Shown: in pieces, positions 38,266 to 47,960 of the stretch
Position numbering within the stretch: the stretch's first letter is position 1
How the letters are laid out: every line of letters starts with the position of its first letter
Origin: JAGWBJ01 sp964291465
GTDB lineage: Bacteria > Chloroflexota > Dehalococcoidia > Lucifugimonadales > JAGWBF01
Length of the DNA stretch: 64,000 bases
Assembly (NCBI GenBank): GCA_964291465.2
Contig: OZ219928.1
Location: 428,071-492,070, forward strand
Direction of reading: 5' to 3'
Notes under the pieces: model-generated
Seen by the model: the letters and a program-made list of their open reading frames with translations, nothing else
What the model was told of the DNA's origin: nothing
Database searches by the model: none
Translations under genes and position numbers: made by a program

Positions 38266-39177
38266 ATGGCGCTGCCCCCGTACAGAATGGACTACAGCCC
38301 CGTGGTGGAGCGTCCCGCCATCCGGTGGCCCGGAGGGGCCCGGGTGGCCCTCTGGGTCGCCCCCAACGTCGAGCACTACGAGTACCTGCCCGACTTCGAC
38401 GGGGAGCGCAACCCGTGGCCCCGGACCCCCTACCCCGACGCCCAGCAGTACTCCTACCGGGACTACGGCAACCGCGTCGGCTTCTGGAGGATGCTGGAGG
38501 TCCTGGACAAGCACTCCATCCGGTGCGGTGTGTCCCTGAACATCGGCGTGCTGGAGCACTACCCCGAGGTCGCCGAGGCCATGGTCCAACGCAACTGGGA
38601 CTTCATGAGCCACGGCATATACAACACCCAGTACATCAACACCTGGTCCGAGCAGGAGGAGCGCGACTGGTACCAGGACTGCATCGCCACCCTGAAGCGC
38701 CACACGGGCAAGCAGCTGAAGGGCATGTTCGGACCCCACGGCTACAGCTCCGACCGGAGCCCCGACCTGATGGCCGAAGCCGGCCTCATCTACCACTCCG
38801 ACTGGATGCACGACGACGAGCCCGTGCCCATCAAGGTGAAGTCGGGACGGACGATGGTGTCGGTGCCCTACTCCATCGAGCTCAACGACGGCGTGCTCTT
38901 CCGCAACCACTACGAGGGCGACTACTTCGTGGAGATATGCAAGGCCCAGTTCGACCAGCTCTACGAGGAGGGCGCCGAGAGCGGGAGGGTGATGTGCATC
39001 GCCATTCACCCCTACCTGCTGGGCCAGCCCCACAGGGTGAAGTTCCTGGATGAAGCCCTGGGATACATCATGTCCCACGACGGAGTGTGGCAGACCACTC
39101 CCGACGAGATCGCCGAGCACTACATCGCCAACTACTACGATGAGGCGGTGGCCCAGGCCCAGAGGTTCAACGGGTAG
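38266..39177 (+). CDS. PuuE-like polysaccharide-deacetylase-family hydrolase, copy 1
   Basis: This 303-residue protein starts at an ATG after AGGAGGTG. It has the NodB barrel of the PuuE/allantoinase branch: VALWVAPNVEHYEYLPD in place of the usual TFDD strand, YGNRVGFWRMLEVLDK, FMSHGIYNTQYIN (metal His), FGPHGYSSDRSPDLMAEAG, and IAIHPYLLGQPHRVKFL (second His). Such enzymes act on amide or ureide bonds as well as on sugars. Two paralogues follow at 39223 and (minus strand) 50362, the latter beside two amidases, which suggests use of amides or ureides. Confidence 0.87.
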   Translation: MALPPYRMDYSPVVERPAIRWPGGARVALWVAPNVEHYEYLPDFDGERNPWPRTPYPDAQQYSYRDYGNRVGFWRMLEVLDKHSIRCGVSLNIGVLEHYPEVAEAMVQRNWDFMSHGIYNTQYINTWSEQEERDWYQDCIATLKRHTGKQLKGMFGPHGYSSDRSPDLMAEAGLIYHSDWMHDDEPVPIKVKSGRTMVSVPYSIELNDGVLFRNHYEGDYFVEICKAQFDQLYEEGAESGRVMCIAIHPYLLGQPHRVKFLDEALGYIMSHDGVWQTTPDEIAEHYIANYYDEAVAQAQRFNG

Positions 39178-39222
39178 CCGGCCAGCAAAGCCGCCGGCTC
39201 CCACTACGCAGGAGGCTACATC

Positions 39223-40141
39223 ATGCCCGCAGAGCGCCGCTTCGGCATGGACCACGAGCACTACGACTGGTCCCCCGTCGTCAACCGGGGGGTCCTGCGC
39301 TGGCCCGAAGACGCCCCGCGTGGCGTTGTGCGTCATCGTAAACCTGGAGCACATGGAGTGGCAGGCCCCCGAGGGCGCCTACCAGTCGTCCTCCCTGTCC
39401 GGCGGGGCCTGGAGGCTCCCCTACCCCGACTACATAGGCTACTCCCACAGGGAGTACGGGCACCGGGTCGGCATCTTCCGGGTGCTGAAGACCCTGGAGA
39501 AGTACGGCGTTCCCGCCACCATAGCCATGGACTCCCTCACGGCCCAACACTACCCCTATCTCGTTGACTACTGCAAAGAGCGGGGGTGCGAGTTCATCGG
39601 CCACGGCGTCTCCGTCAGCCGCATGATCACCAGCAGGATGTCCGAGGCCGAGGAGAGGGATTACATCCGGGAGGCCATCGACACCCTGACGGCGGCGACG
39701 GGCTCGACCCCCGCTGGCTGGCTCGGCCCCGAGTACGGCGAGTCCACGAGGACGCCCCAGCTCCTGGCCGAGGCCGGGATTCGCTACGTGTGCGACTGGA
39801 CCAACGACGAGCAGCCCTACCCGCTGAAGACCTCCCGGGGCGAGGCCTACGCCCTGCCCGTCATGCTGGAGCTCGACGACGTGAACGCCCTATGGGACCG
39901 GAAGGTGACCGTCGGCAGGTACCGGGCCATGCTGGAAGAGGCCTTCGACGCCATGTACGCCGACGCCGCCGGCAGCGGACGCCTCCTTGTCCTCAACCTG
40001 CACCCGTGGCTGATAGGCCAGCCTTTCCGAATTCGATACCTGGACGCCGCCCTGGCCCACATCACCAGGCGGCAGGGAGTCTGGGCCGCCACCGGCGCGG
40101 AGGTCGTCGACTGGTACCGGGCCCACAGGCCCGCGGGCTAG
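39223..40141 (+). pseudogene. PuuE-like deacetylase-family hydrolase, copy 2, frame-broken
   Basis: The ATG at 39223 opens MPAERRFGMDHEHYDWSPVV. A missing base near 39319 shifts to the frame that continues VALCVIVNLEHMEWQAPEG, YGHRVGIFRVLKTLEKYG, FIGHGVSVSRMITSRM, WLGPEYGESTRTPQLL and LVLNLHPWLIGQPFRIRYL. All signature blocks are intact on both sides, so the break is either very recent or a sequencing error. It follows copy 1 by 45 bases and probably shares its transcript. Its end overlaps the convergent MFS gene by 4 bases. Confidence 0.75.
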
Positions 40142-41655
40142 CCGCCCTCCAAGTCCGCGTTGCCGTTATTGGCCGGGGGCCTCCCCCTGCACTCCCCCAC
40201 CCGTCCCGCGAGCCAGGCCGCCGACAGGGCCAGCGCCGGAACCCCCAGTGCCGCGGTGACCGCCGCCGCCCGGAAGGTGTCCTGGAAGGCCAGCACCAGG
40301 ACCTCCACCTCCAACGCAGCGCCCGCGGCCTGCCCGGCGGCCAGCGCCGCCGTGTGGTGGTCGCTCCGGAGCGCGAAGAGGAACCCCCCGAGGGCCACGG
40401 CAATGACGGATCCCATCGCCTGGGAGAGGGAGATGCTGCCAGACCCCGTCCCCATCCGCCCCGCTGGCAGGGACTTCACCAGCAGCGAGTAGGCGGCCGC
40501 CTGGAAGCCGCCGAACCCCAGGCCCACCACACCGATCCGCACGCCCACGTCCAGGAGCGACGACCCCTCGTCGAGCTGACCCATCCATAGCAGGCCCGCG
40601 GCAACCATCACCGCTCCAGTCCCTCCCACGTAGCGGGGGTGCACCCTGTCTGACAGCCATCCCGCCGCGGGTGCGAACAGGGACATGGAGGCCGCCATCA
40701 CCGCCATCACCACCCCCAGGGCCAGGGGCCCGTGCCCCAGGCCGTCGGCCACGTAGAAGGGGAACACGAACCAGATGACGAAGGCCCCCATCTGCACCAG
40801 GAACATGCTGGAGCACGCCGAGAGGAATGGCAGCAGCCGCAGGAGTCCCAGGTCGAGCACGGGCCACGTAGCCCTCCGCTCGGCGTACAGGAACCCGCCC
40901 AGGAACAAGGGAAAGGCCGCCAGGAACACGATGGGCAATGGGGAGCCCCACCCCATGCGGCCGCCCAGGTGCAGGGCCAGCACGATGGATACCATGCTCC
41001 CCACGAGCGTCACGGCCCCCGCCAGGTCGAAGGAGGGGCGCTGCCCGCCCCGCTCGGCATCCCGCAGCACCGCCCAGCCCAAGAGCAGCGCCAGCACGCA
41101 GAAGGGGGCCCTGGCCAGGAACACCGCCTGCCAGCCGAAGACGTCCACCAGGAACCCCATGCCGACGGTGCCGGAGATGCTGCCCAACGCCCAGCTTGCG
41201 ATCGTGACCCCCATGGCCAACCCCCGCCGGTCCACCGCGAACGCCTGCCCCGCGATGGCCGGGGAGACGGCGTACAGGCTCCCGGCCCCCACTCCCTGGA
41301 GCACCCTGAACCCGAATACCAGCCCAAGACTGGGCGAGAAGGCGATGAGGACCACCGCCGCGCCGTAAAGGAGGGCCCCCGTCAGGTAGACGCGCTTCAG
41401 TCCGAACAGGTCGCCGAAGCTGCCCGCGGACACCGCCAACCCCGCCCGGGTCGCCACGAATGACACGATGATCCACTGGATGGTCTGGATGTCGGTGTCG
41501 AAGCGGTCGGTGATGGTGGGCAGGGCCACGTTCACCGAGATGTCCAGGGCCATCAGGTACATGCCCAGGCCGGCCGTCACCACGACGAGCCATCGGCGCA
41601 GGGCCGGCGGGACGCCGCCGGCGCGGGGGGCGGAGCGGGTGTGGTGGACCTCCAT
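40138..41655 (-). CDS. DHA2-type 14-helix MFS drug/proton antiporter
   Basis: This 505-residue protein shows the EmrB/QacA pattern: ALDISVNVALPTITDRF in helix 1 (motif D1), GSFGDLFGLKRVYLTG (motif A), RVLQGVGAGSLYAVSPAIAG (motif B) and GSISGTVGMGFLVDVFGWQ (motif C). About 14 hydrophobic segments can be counted. It is likely an exporter of hydrophobic compounds. No regulator is next to it. The C-terminal end (NNGNADLEGG) includes part of a GTTGCCGTTATT segment like the dispersed hairpin family. Confidence 0.88.
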   Translation of the reverse strand: MEVHHTRSAPRAGGVPPALRRWLVVVTAGLGMYLMALDISVNVALPTITDRFDTDIQTIQWIIVSFVATRAGLAVSAGSFGDLFGLKRVYLTGALLYGAAVVLIAFSPSLGLVFGFRVLQGVGAGSLYAVSPAIAGQAFAVDRRGLAMGVTIASWALGSISGTVGMGFLVDVFGWQAVFLARAPFCVLALLLGWAVLRDAERGGQRPSFDLAGAVTLVGSMVSIVLALHLGGRMGWGSPLPIVFLAAFPLFLGGFLYAERRATWPVLDLGLLRLLPFLSACSSMFLVQMGAFVIWFVFPFYVADGLGHGPLALGVVMAVMAASMSLFAPAAGWLSDRVHPRYVGGTGAVMVAAGLLWMGQLDEGSSLLDVGVRIGVVGLGFGGFQAAAYSLLVKSLPAGRMGTGSGSISLSQAMGSVIAVALGGFLFALRSDHHTAALAAGQAAGAALEVEVLVLAFQDTFRAAAVTAALGVPALALSAAWLAGRVGECRGRPPANNGNADLEGG

Positions 41656-41786
41656 GACAGGCCCTGATTGTACCAGCCAGCCCCGGCGGTGTAACCGCGC
41701 GCCCCCGGCTCATCCCTTGACGCTGGCCGTGGGCGTCACTACACTGGACTCGTTACACCTCGCCCGAGGGCGCCAAGGGGGCGGCC

Positions 41787-44216
41787 ATGGCACAGGTCTT
41801 CGAAGGCATCACCGTCCTCGATTTCAGCCGGGGCAGGCCCGGCGCCGTGGCCACGATGATCATGTCCGACTTCGGCGCGGACGTGATCAAGGTGGAGCCG
41901 CCGGGCGGGGACCCCTTCAGACGCTGGCCCGGCGCACTCCAGTGGGACAGGGGCAAGAAGAGCGTCATCCTCGACCTGAAGACCGGCGACGGCCGCCGGG
42001 ATGCGCTACGCCTGGCCGGGCAGGCCGACGTGGTAGTGGAGAGCTACCGCCCCGGCGTGGCGCAACGCCTGGGGGTGGACTACGAGACCCTGTCCGCCCA
42101 GCGGTCCGACCTGGTCTACTGCTCCCTGACCGGCTTCGGCCCCAAGGGCCCCTACTCACGGTACAAGGGTTACGAGGGCGTGGTGGCCGCCAAGAGCGGC
42201 AGGATGATGATGTTCTCCGGCCTCAACCGCCGGGAGGGCCCCAACTTCGTGGCGGTCCAGGGGGCAAGCCACTCGGCGGCCATGGCCCTGGTCCGGGGCG
42301 CCGTCGCCGCTTTGTACGTCCGCAACCGCACGGGGCGCGGGCAGCGGGTGGAGACCAGCCTGCTCCAGGCCGTCACGCCCTTCGACCACTGCGGCTGGAT
42401 ACAGGGGCAGATGGCCCTCAAGGACCCGGAGCGGTACCCCGAGGACCCCTACATCGGCCTGGGCCGCCCCAACCCCACGGGCTACCTCTCCGTCCGCACC
42501 CGGGACGGCCGCTGGATGATACTCGCCAACGTCGTCGAGAGGCTGTTCCGCTCCATGCTCCACACCCTGGACCTGGGCCACGTCTACGACGACCCCCGGT
42601 TCGCCTCGGCCCCCAACATCCCCGACGACGACCGCAAGGCCCTGGAGCGCCTGGTCCTGGAGAGGATGCAGGAGAAGACCCTGGCCGAGTGGATGGACGT
42701 CTTCGTCAACCAGACGGCCGACGTGGCCGCCGAGCCCTACATGACCTCCCGGGAGGGCGTGGACCATCCCCAGATGGTCCACATGGGCCAGGTCGCGGAC
42801 GTCACCGATCCCCGGGTCGGGGCCATGCGCCAGCTTGGCACCCTGGTCAAGATGGAGGGGACGCCCGGTGCCCCCAGGTGGCCCGCCCCGGAGCCCGGCG
42901 AGCACACCGAGGAGGTGCTGGCGGGACTCAACGGGTCGACCCGGGGCCGCCCCAACGGCGCCTCTGCCCCCATGCCAAGGCACCCGCTGGAGGGCGTTAC
43001 CGTGCTGGACTTGGGGACGGTCATAAACGGGCCGCTGGGGTGCTCCATCCTGTCAGAGCTGGGGGCGCGGGTGATACGGATCGAGGCGCCCGGAGGCGAC
43101 TACCTGAGGCACTCCCTGGGGGGCCTCGCCGTCCACCGGACCATGGCGGGCTCCGAGGGGATGTGCATCAACCTGAAGAGCCCCGAGGGACAGGAGATCG
43201 TGCGCAAGCTGGCGGCCAGGGCTGACATCCTCCTGCACAGCATGCGCCCCGGCGCGCCCGAGCGTACAGGGATAGGGTATTCGCAGCTGGCCGAGATCAA
43301 CCCGGGCCTGGTCTACCTCTACTCCGGCGGCTACGGCGCCACCGGGCCCCACTCCCGCAGGCCGTCGATGGCGCCCATCCCAGGCGCCGTCTGCGGCGGC
43401 GCAATGGCCCAGATGGGCCGGGACAACCTGCCTCCCCCCGAGCGGGAGCTGACCATCGAAGAGGTGGAGGAGGGGTCGCGAAAGCTGGGACGGGCCAACG
43501 ACGGCAGCACCGACCACTGCTCTGCCATGGGCAACTCGGTGGGCATGCTCCTGGGCCTCTATGCCCGGGAGCACACGGGCCGTGGACAGTACATCGAGGC
43601 GAGTATGCTGGGCAGCAACGCCTACGCCAACGTCGACGACTTCTTCCGTTACGAGGGAAAGCCGCCCCGCCGCGTCCCCGACGCCGGCGGCTACGGACCC
43701 CACGCCCTGTACCGCCTGTACCCCGCCCGCGACGGCTGGGTCTTCCTAGCCTGCCCCTTCGAAGAAGATTGGCGGGCCCTGTGCGAGACCGTCGGCAGGC
43801 GGGACCTCCTGGACGACCCGCGCTTCTCCACGCCCGAGGCGCGCCTGGAGCACGACGACTCCCTGGCCGCGGAGCTGGCCGGAGTCTTCGCCGGCAGGGC
43901 GCCCCTGGAGTGGGAAAGCCTCCTCACCGCCGCCGACGTGGCCTGCGTCAAGGCCGAGGACCGGGGCATGTACTACTTCTACGACGAGGACCCTCACGTA
44001 CGGGAGAACGGCTTCATCACCCAGGTGGAGACGGCCCGGCTGGGAAGCTTCTGGCGCTACGGCCCTCTGCTCCGCTTCTCCCACACCGAGGGCAAGGCGG
44101 GCCCCGGAGTGCTCAGGGGAGAGCACACCAGGCCCATCCTCCTGGAGCTGGGATACACCGAGGAGCAGATCGCCGGCTTCAAGGACGCCGGGGTGATAGA
44201 CTGGGAGGAGCCCTAG
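41787..44216 (+). CDS. Two-domain family III (CaiB/BaiF) CoA-transferase
   Basis: This 809-residue protein joins two complete family III CoA-transferase modules (~1-375 and ~395-805). Both start alike (GITVLDFSRGRPGAVATMI and GVTVLDLGTVINGPLGCSIL) and contain GADVIKVE/GARVIRIE and TGRGQ. The second has an Asp in STDHCSAMGNSVGMLLGLYA, where the family's catalytic Asp sits; the first has QGASHSAAMALVRGAVAALY with no Asp there. One module is therefore probably catalytic and the other structural, mimicking the usual interlaced dimer in one chain. Substrate unknown. Confidence 0.88.
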   Translation: MAQVFEGITVLDFSRGRPGAVATMIMSDFGADVIKVEPPGGDPFRRWPGALQWDRGKKSVILDLKTGDGRRDALRLAGQADVVVESYRPGVAQRLGVDYETLSAQRSDLVYCSLTGFGPKGPYSRYKGYEGVVAAKSGRMMMFSGLNRREGPNFVAVQGASHSAAMALVRGAVAALYVRNRTGRGQRVETSLLQAVTPFDHCGWIQGQMALKDPERYPEDPYIGLGRPNPTGYLSVRTRDGRWMILANVVERLFRSMLHTLDLGHVYDDPRFASAPNIPDDDRKALERLVLERMQEKTLAEWMDVFVNQTADVAAEPYMTSREGVDHPQMVHMGQVADVTDPRVGAMRQLGTLVKMEGTPGAPRWPAPEPGEHTEEVLAGLNGSTRGRPNGASAPMPRHPLEGVTVLDLGTVINGPLGCSILSELGARVIRIEAPGGDYLRHSLGGLAVHRTMAGSEGMCINLKSPEGQEIVRKLAARADILLHSMRPGAPERTGIGYSQLAEINPGLVYLYSGGYGATGPHSRRPSMAPIPGAVCGGAMAQMGRDNLPPPERELTIEEVEEGSRKLGRANDGSTDHCSAMGNSVGMLLGLYAREHTGRGQYIEASMLGSNAYANVDDFFRYEGKPPRRVPDAGGYGPHALYRLYPARDGWVFLACPFEEDWRALCETVGRRDLLDDPRFSTPEARLEHDDSLAAELAGVFAGRAPLEWESLLTAADVACVKAEDRGMYYFYDEDPHVRENGFITQVETARLGSFWRYGPLLRFSHTEGKAGPGVLRGEHTRPILLELGYTEEQIAGFKDAGVIDWEEP

Positions 44217-44292
44217 GAGGCTGCCCCCGCCCGGGCCCGCAAGCCGGCGCCCGGTCCCGTGGCGTCAGGATAAGTCAGCAGGGAGGTCCACC

Positions 44293-45303
44293 ATGGACAT
44301 CGACCATCTCGCCAGCACCGCCCAGGCCCTGGTGGCGCCGGGCAAGGGCATTCTCGCCGCCGACGAGAGCACCAGGACCATCAAGAGGCGCTTCGACTCC
44401 ATCAAGGTGGAGTCCACCGAGGAGAACCGCCGCGACTACCGGGAGCTGCTCTTCAGGACTGGCGGGGTCGCCGAGTACATCAGCGGCGTCATACTGTACG
44501 ACGAGACCATACGCCAGGACGCCGCCGACGGCACTCCCCTCGTCGACGTGCTCTCCGGCCAGGGCATCTTCCCCGGCATCAAGGTGGACAAGGGCACCAA
44601 GCCCGTGCCCGGCGCTGCCGGCGAGCTGCTGACCGAGGGCCTGGACGGCCTGGGGGAGCGGCTTGCCGAGTATGCCGAGATGGGGGCCCGGTTTACCAAG
44701 TGGCGGGCCGTCATCACTATAGGACCCGGTATCCCCAGCGCCCACTGCATCGACGTCAACGCCCACGCCCTGGCCCGGTTCGCCGCCCTCAGCCAGCAGG
44801 CGGGGCTGGTCCCCATCGTCGAGCCCGAGGTGCTCATGGACGGGGACCACGACATCGACCGCTGCTTCGACGCCACCGAGGCCACCCTGCGGGAGACCTT
44901 CTACCAGCTCGGCAGCCAGCGAGTGGCCCTGGAGGGCATACTGCTGAAGCCCAACATGGTGCTGTCGGGCGCATCCGCGGCCGACCGGGCGGGACCCGAG
45001 GAGGTGGCGGAGAAGACCATCGCCTGCTTCAAGAGGGCCGTGCCCGCCGCGGTGCCCGGTATCGTCTTCCTCTCCGGCGGCCAGCCCGACGAGGAGGCCA
45101 CGGTCAACCTGGACGCCATCAACCGCCAGGCGCCCGCCGCCCGCGCGCCCTGGGAGCTCAGCTTCTCCTACGGCCGGGGCCTCCAGGCGGCGCCGCTGAA
45201 GGCCTGGGCGGGGAAGGCCCAGAACGGCGAGGCGGCCCAGCAGGCCTTCTACGAGCGGGCCCAGGCCACCGGCGCGGCCCGGCGTGGAGAGTACGCGGCC
45301 TAG
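44293..45303 (+). CDS. Class I fructose-bisphosphate aldolase
   Basis: This 336-residue protein follows GGGAGGTCCACC. It has GKGILAADESTRTIKRRF near 17, the Schiff-base Lys in ILLKPNM (Lys219), KWRAVITIGPGIPSAHC, and FLSGGQPDEEATVNL, which places it in the eukaryote-like class I aldolase family. It cleaves or forms fructose 1,6-bisphosphate. Its neighbour on the opposite strand is GlpX, the next gluconeogenic enzyme. Confidence 0.95.
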   Translation: MDIDHLASTAQALVAPGKGILAADESTRTIKRRFDSIKVESTEENRRDYRELLFRTGGVAEYISGVILYDETIRQDAADGTPLVDVLSGQGIFPGIKVDKGTKPVPGAAGELLTEGLDGLGERLAEYAEMGARFTKWRAVITIGPGIPSAHCIDVNAHALARFAALSQQAGLVPIVEPEVLMDGDHDIDRCFDATEATLRETFYQLGSQRVALEGILLKPNMVLSGASAADRAGPEEVAEKTIACFKRAVPAAVPGIVFLSGGQPDEEATVNLDAINRQAPAARAPWELSFSYGRGLQAAPLKAWAGKAQNGEAAQQAFYERAQATGAARRGEYAA

Positions 45304-45351
45304 TCCGTAACCGCGATAGCCGGTCCGTTCCCCGGCCAGGCGGTGCCTGTC

Positions 45352-46347
45352 TCAGCCCTCGAAGCGGATCTTGTCCAGGCGTGTGAAGTCGTGTTGCGAG
45401 TCGATCCACCGGATGGTGCCCGACCGCGACCGCATCACCAGTGAGTAAGTCTCGGCGCCCCCCGCGAGCACCTTGACGCCGTTCAGAAGCTCGCCGGAGC
45501 TGGCCCCCGTGGCGGAGAAGAACACGTCCTCCCCTCCCACCAGGTCCTCGGTGTTGTATACCCTCTCCAGGTCCAGCCCGGCCGCCTCGGCCGCCTCCCG
45601 CTCCGCGTCGTTGCGGGGCCACGCCTTGCCCTGGATCGCCCCGCCTATGCAGCGGATGGCCGCCGCCGTCAGCACCCCCTCGGGGGTGCCACCGATGCCC
45701 ATGAGCACGTCCACGCCGCTGTCGGGCAGCGCCGCCTGGATGCCGGCCGCCACGTCGCCGTCGGTGATGAGCTTCACCCTGGCGCCGGCGTCCCGGATGT
45801 CGGCCAGGAGCTGCTCGTGGCGGGGACGGTCCAGGACCACCACCGTCACCTCTTGCACCCTGCGGCCTAGGGCCTCCGCTACGTTTCTCAGGTTGTCCTC
45901 CACCGAAGCATCGATGTCCACCGCGTCCCGCGCGTCCCTGCCCACCGCAATCTTGTTCATGTACGCGGTCTCCCGGGGGACGATCATGGTCCCCCTGGAG
46001 GACAGGGCCACGGCGGCGATGGCCCCGGGAAGCCCCTTGGATAGGAGGGTGGTGCCGTCTATCGGGTCCACCGCGATGTCCACCTCGGGGGCCGAGCCGT
46101 CGCCGATACGCTCGCCGATGTACAGCATCGGCGCCTCGTCCTTCTCCCCCTCACCTATCACCACCGTCCCATCCATGGGCACCGAGCCGAGGGTGAACCG
46201 CATGGCGTCCACCGCCGCCTGGTCAACCAGCTCCTTGTTGCCCATGCCCATGTACCTGGACGCGGACAGGGCCGCCGCCTCGGTCACTCGGACCAGCTCC
46301 ATGGCTATGTTCCGCTCGATGGGCTGACGGACTCGCGTCGCGGCCAT
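45352..46347 (-). CDS. glpX: Class II fructose-1,6-bisphosphatase
   Basis: This 331-residue protein starts after GGAGGCGCCCC. Metal-binding motifs VVIGEGEKDEAPML near 65 and DIAVDPIDGTTLLSKG near 90 are intact, as are ITDGDVAAGIQ and GIGGTPEGVLTAAAIRC. It hydrolyses fructose 1,6-bisphosphate to fructose 6-phosphate. It converges with the aldolase gene, with a 48-base gap. Confidence 0.95.
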   Translation of the reverse strand: MAATRVRQPIERNIAMELVRVTEAAALSASRYMGMGNKELVDQAAVDAMRFTLGSVPMDGTVVIGEGEKDEAPMLYIGERIGDGSAPEVDIAVDPIDGTTLLSKGLPGAIAAVALSSRGTMIVPRETAYMNKIAVGRDARDAVDIDASVEDNLRNVAEALGRRVQEVTVVVLDRPRHEQLLADIRDAGARVKLITDGDVAAGIQAALPDSGVDVLMGIGGTPEGVLTAAAIRCIGGAIQGKAWPRNDAEREAAEAAGLDLERVYNTEDLVGGEDVFFSATGASSGELLNGVKVLAGGAETYSLVMRSRSGTIRWIDSQHDFTRLDKIRFEG

Positions 46348-46633
46348 GGGGCGCCTCCTTCGGGGCGATGCTTGTGTCCTAAATTATAGCACCCGGCGGC
46401 ACCATTCTCCCCACCCGCACACTCCCCTCATTGAAGAGCTGCGCCATGGAGCGGACATCCGAGGCATCCCCCGCCCTTCCGGACTCGGGATGCCCTTACT
46501 AGGTCCGCTGACACCGGTGGGTGGGAATTCCTTGCCCGCGCGGAGCGCGGGGCCCGGGTTGACTCGATTACCGGGTGGGCTCAATAACCCGGGGAGGGGC
46601 CTGAGAATACAGCGAACTGTCGGAGACAGGGCA
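46348..46633. other. Intergenic region with a GC-rich repeat
   Basis: At about 46539-46605 is GCCCGCGCGGAGCG followed by GGGTGGGCTCAATAACCCGG and GGAGGGGC. A close relative is at 55289-55341. It lies in the 3' region of the minus-strand MFS gene. No gene is seen. Confidence 0.45.
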
Positions 46634-47824
46634 CTAGATCCGCCGCAGCCTTGGTATGATCAGCCCCATCACCAGGGCCATGGACGCCAGGGCGACGCCG
46701 TTGATCAGCAGCGACAGCCGGGGACTGGTCGCGTCGCTTATGTACCCGATCTCCAAGTGCCCCAGGGGAGACGCGCCCAGGCCCACTATCCAGGAGCCCA
46801 TGGCCCTGCCCCTCTCCTCGTTGGGCACGCTGAGCTGGAGCAGGGTGTGGTGCATGACGTCCGTCGCCGTCGCCATCACGTTGATGAAGGCGACCATCAC
46901 CACCGCCAGCAGGAACCCGGGGACCTGGGAAAGGAGCACCTGCCCCAGCCCGAATCCCGCCAGGAATACCAGCAGAAGGATGCCCCTCCGAGGTATCCTC
47001 CACAGGGCCGTGACCACCACCACTCCCAGCGTTCCTCCCACGAACTTGAAGGCGGTGAGCACCCCTAGGCCCGCTGCCCCCACCTTCAGCACCTCCTCGG
47101 TGAGCACCGGCAGGATTACCTGGTGGGAGAAGCCGAAGATCTCGGCCAGGGCCGTCGTGCCGATCAGTATCACCAGCGTCCTGTTGGTCTTCAGCGACCT
47201 GAAGTACCCGACCAGGTTCTGCCACACGGGCTCGGTGAACTGGGGGGCCGCGTCGCCGCGGTTCCGCAAGCCGTAGACCGCGAGCCCGGCCGCCGCGTAT
47301 GCGGCGCCCATGGTCGCGAAGCCGGCGCCCGGTCCGAACCACTGGATGGCCGCCCCGGCCAGCAGCGCCCCCAGCACCCCGCCCACGTTCTGCGCCACCG
47401 TTATCAGGCCTATCCCGTTGATGGCGTTGGACTCTCCCACCACGTCGTAAACGTACGCCTGCCTGGCGGTGATGTAGAAAGACAGGAGCGCCCCCATCAG
47501 GAACGCCGTCAGGATCAGGTGCCACTCGTCCAGGCTGTCCGCATACAGGAGGGCGGCGACCACCCCCGCCATAATCCCTGTCAGCCACGATGTCAGGAAC
47601 AGCAGGGCCCGGCGGTCGAACCGGTCGGCGATGGATCCCGCCACGAACCCGATGACCACGTTGGGAGCGGCCCTGGCGGCGAAGACCAACCCGACCATGC
47701 CGGCCGAGCCCGTCATGTCGAAGATCAGCCACCCCAGCAGCACCTGCTGCATGCCCATGCCCACCTGGTTGGCCACCGTGGTGAGCCACAGCACCCGGAA
47801 GTCCGGGAACCGGAAGGCCGCCAT
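46634..47824 (-). CDS. MFS transporter (MFS_3/enterobactin-exporter-like)
   Basis: This 396-residue protein from ATG 47824 (a TTG at 47866 would add 14 residues) has 12 helices. The front FRFPDFRVLWLTTVANQVG, the motif VAGSIADRFDRRALLFLTSW and PNEERGRAMGSWIVG are typical of the MFS_3 exporter group. The substrate cannot be told from context. It is divergent from the LLM oxidoreductase. Confidence 0.85.
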   Translation of the reverse strand: MAAFRFPDFRVLWLTTVANQVGMGMQQVLLGWLIFDMTGSAGMVGLVFAARAAPNVVIGFVAGSIADRFDRRALLFLTSWLTGIMAGVVAALLYADSLDEWHLILTAFLMGALLSFYITARQAYVYDVVGESNAINGIGLITVAQNVGGVLGALLAGAAIQWFGPGAGFATMGAAYAAAGLAVYGLRNRGDAAPQFTEPVWQNLVGYFRSLKTNRTLVILIGTTALAEIFGFSHQVILPVLTEEVLKVGAAGLGVLTAFKFVGGTLGVVVVTALWRIPRRGILLLVFLAGFGLGQVLLSQVPGFLLAVVMVAFINVMATATDVMHHTLLQLSVPNEERGRAMGSWIVGLGASPLGHLEIGYISDATSPRLSLLINGVALASMALVMGLIIPRLRRI

Positions 47825-47960
47825 CAGGCGGCCGGACCCGCCGGCCCAACTACCCGGCAGGTTCAATGCGCACCGGGGTCAAAGCGAATGTCCGTGGCAA
47901 ACCCATGGAGCATAATATACAATGTCACGAGCAACGCTGCCCTTGGGAGGGATGCCGTCC

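Noticed and set aside
36970..39354. A 794-residue minus-strand frame
   Set aside because: It crosses the MFS gene in the wrong frame and runs antisense to the deacetylase genes. Its composition (Gly/His/Val-rich) is typical of a shadow frame in GC-rich DNA.
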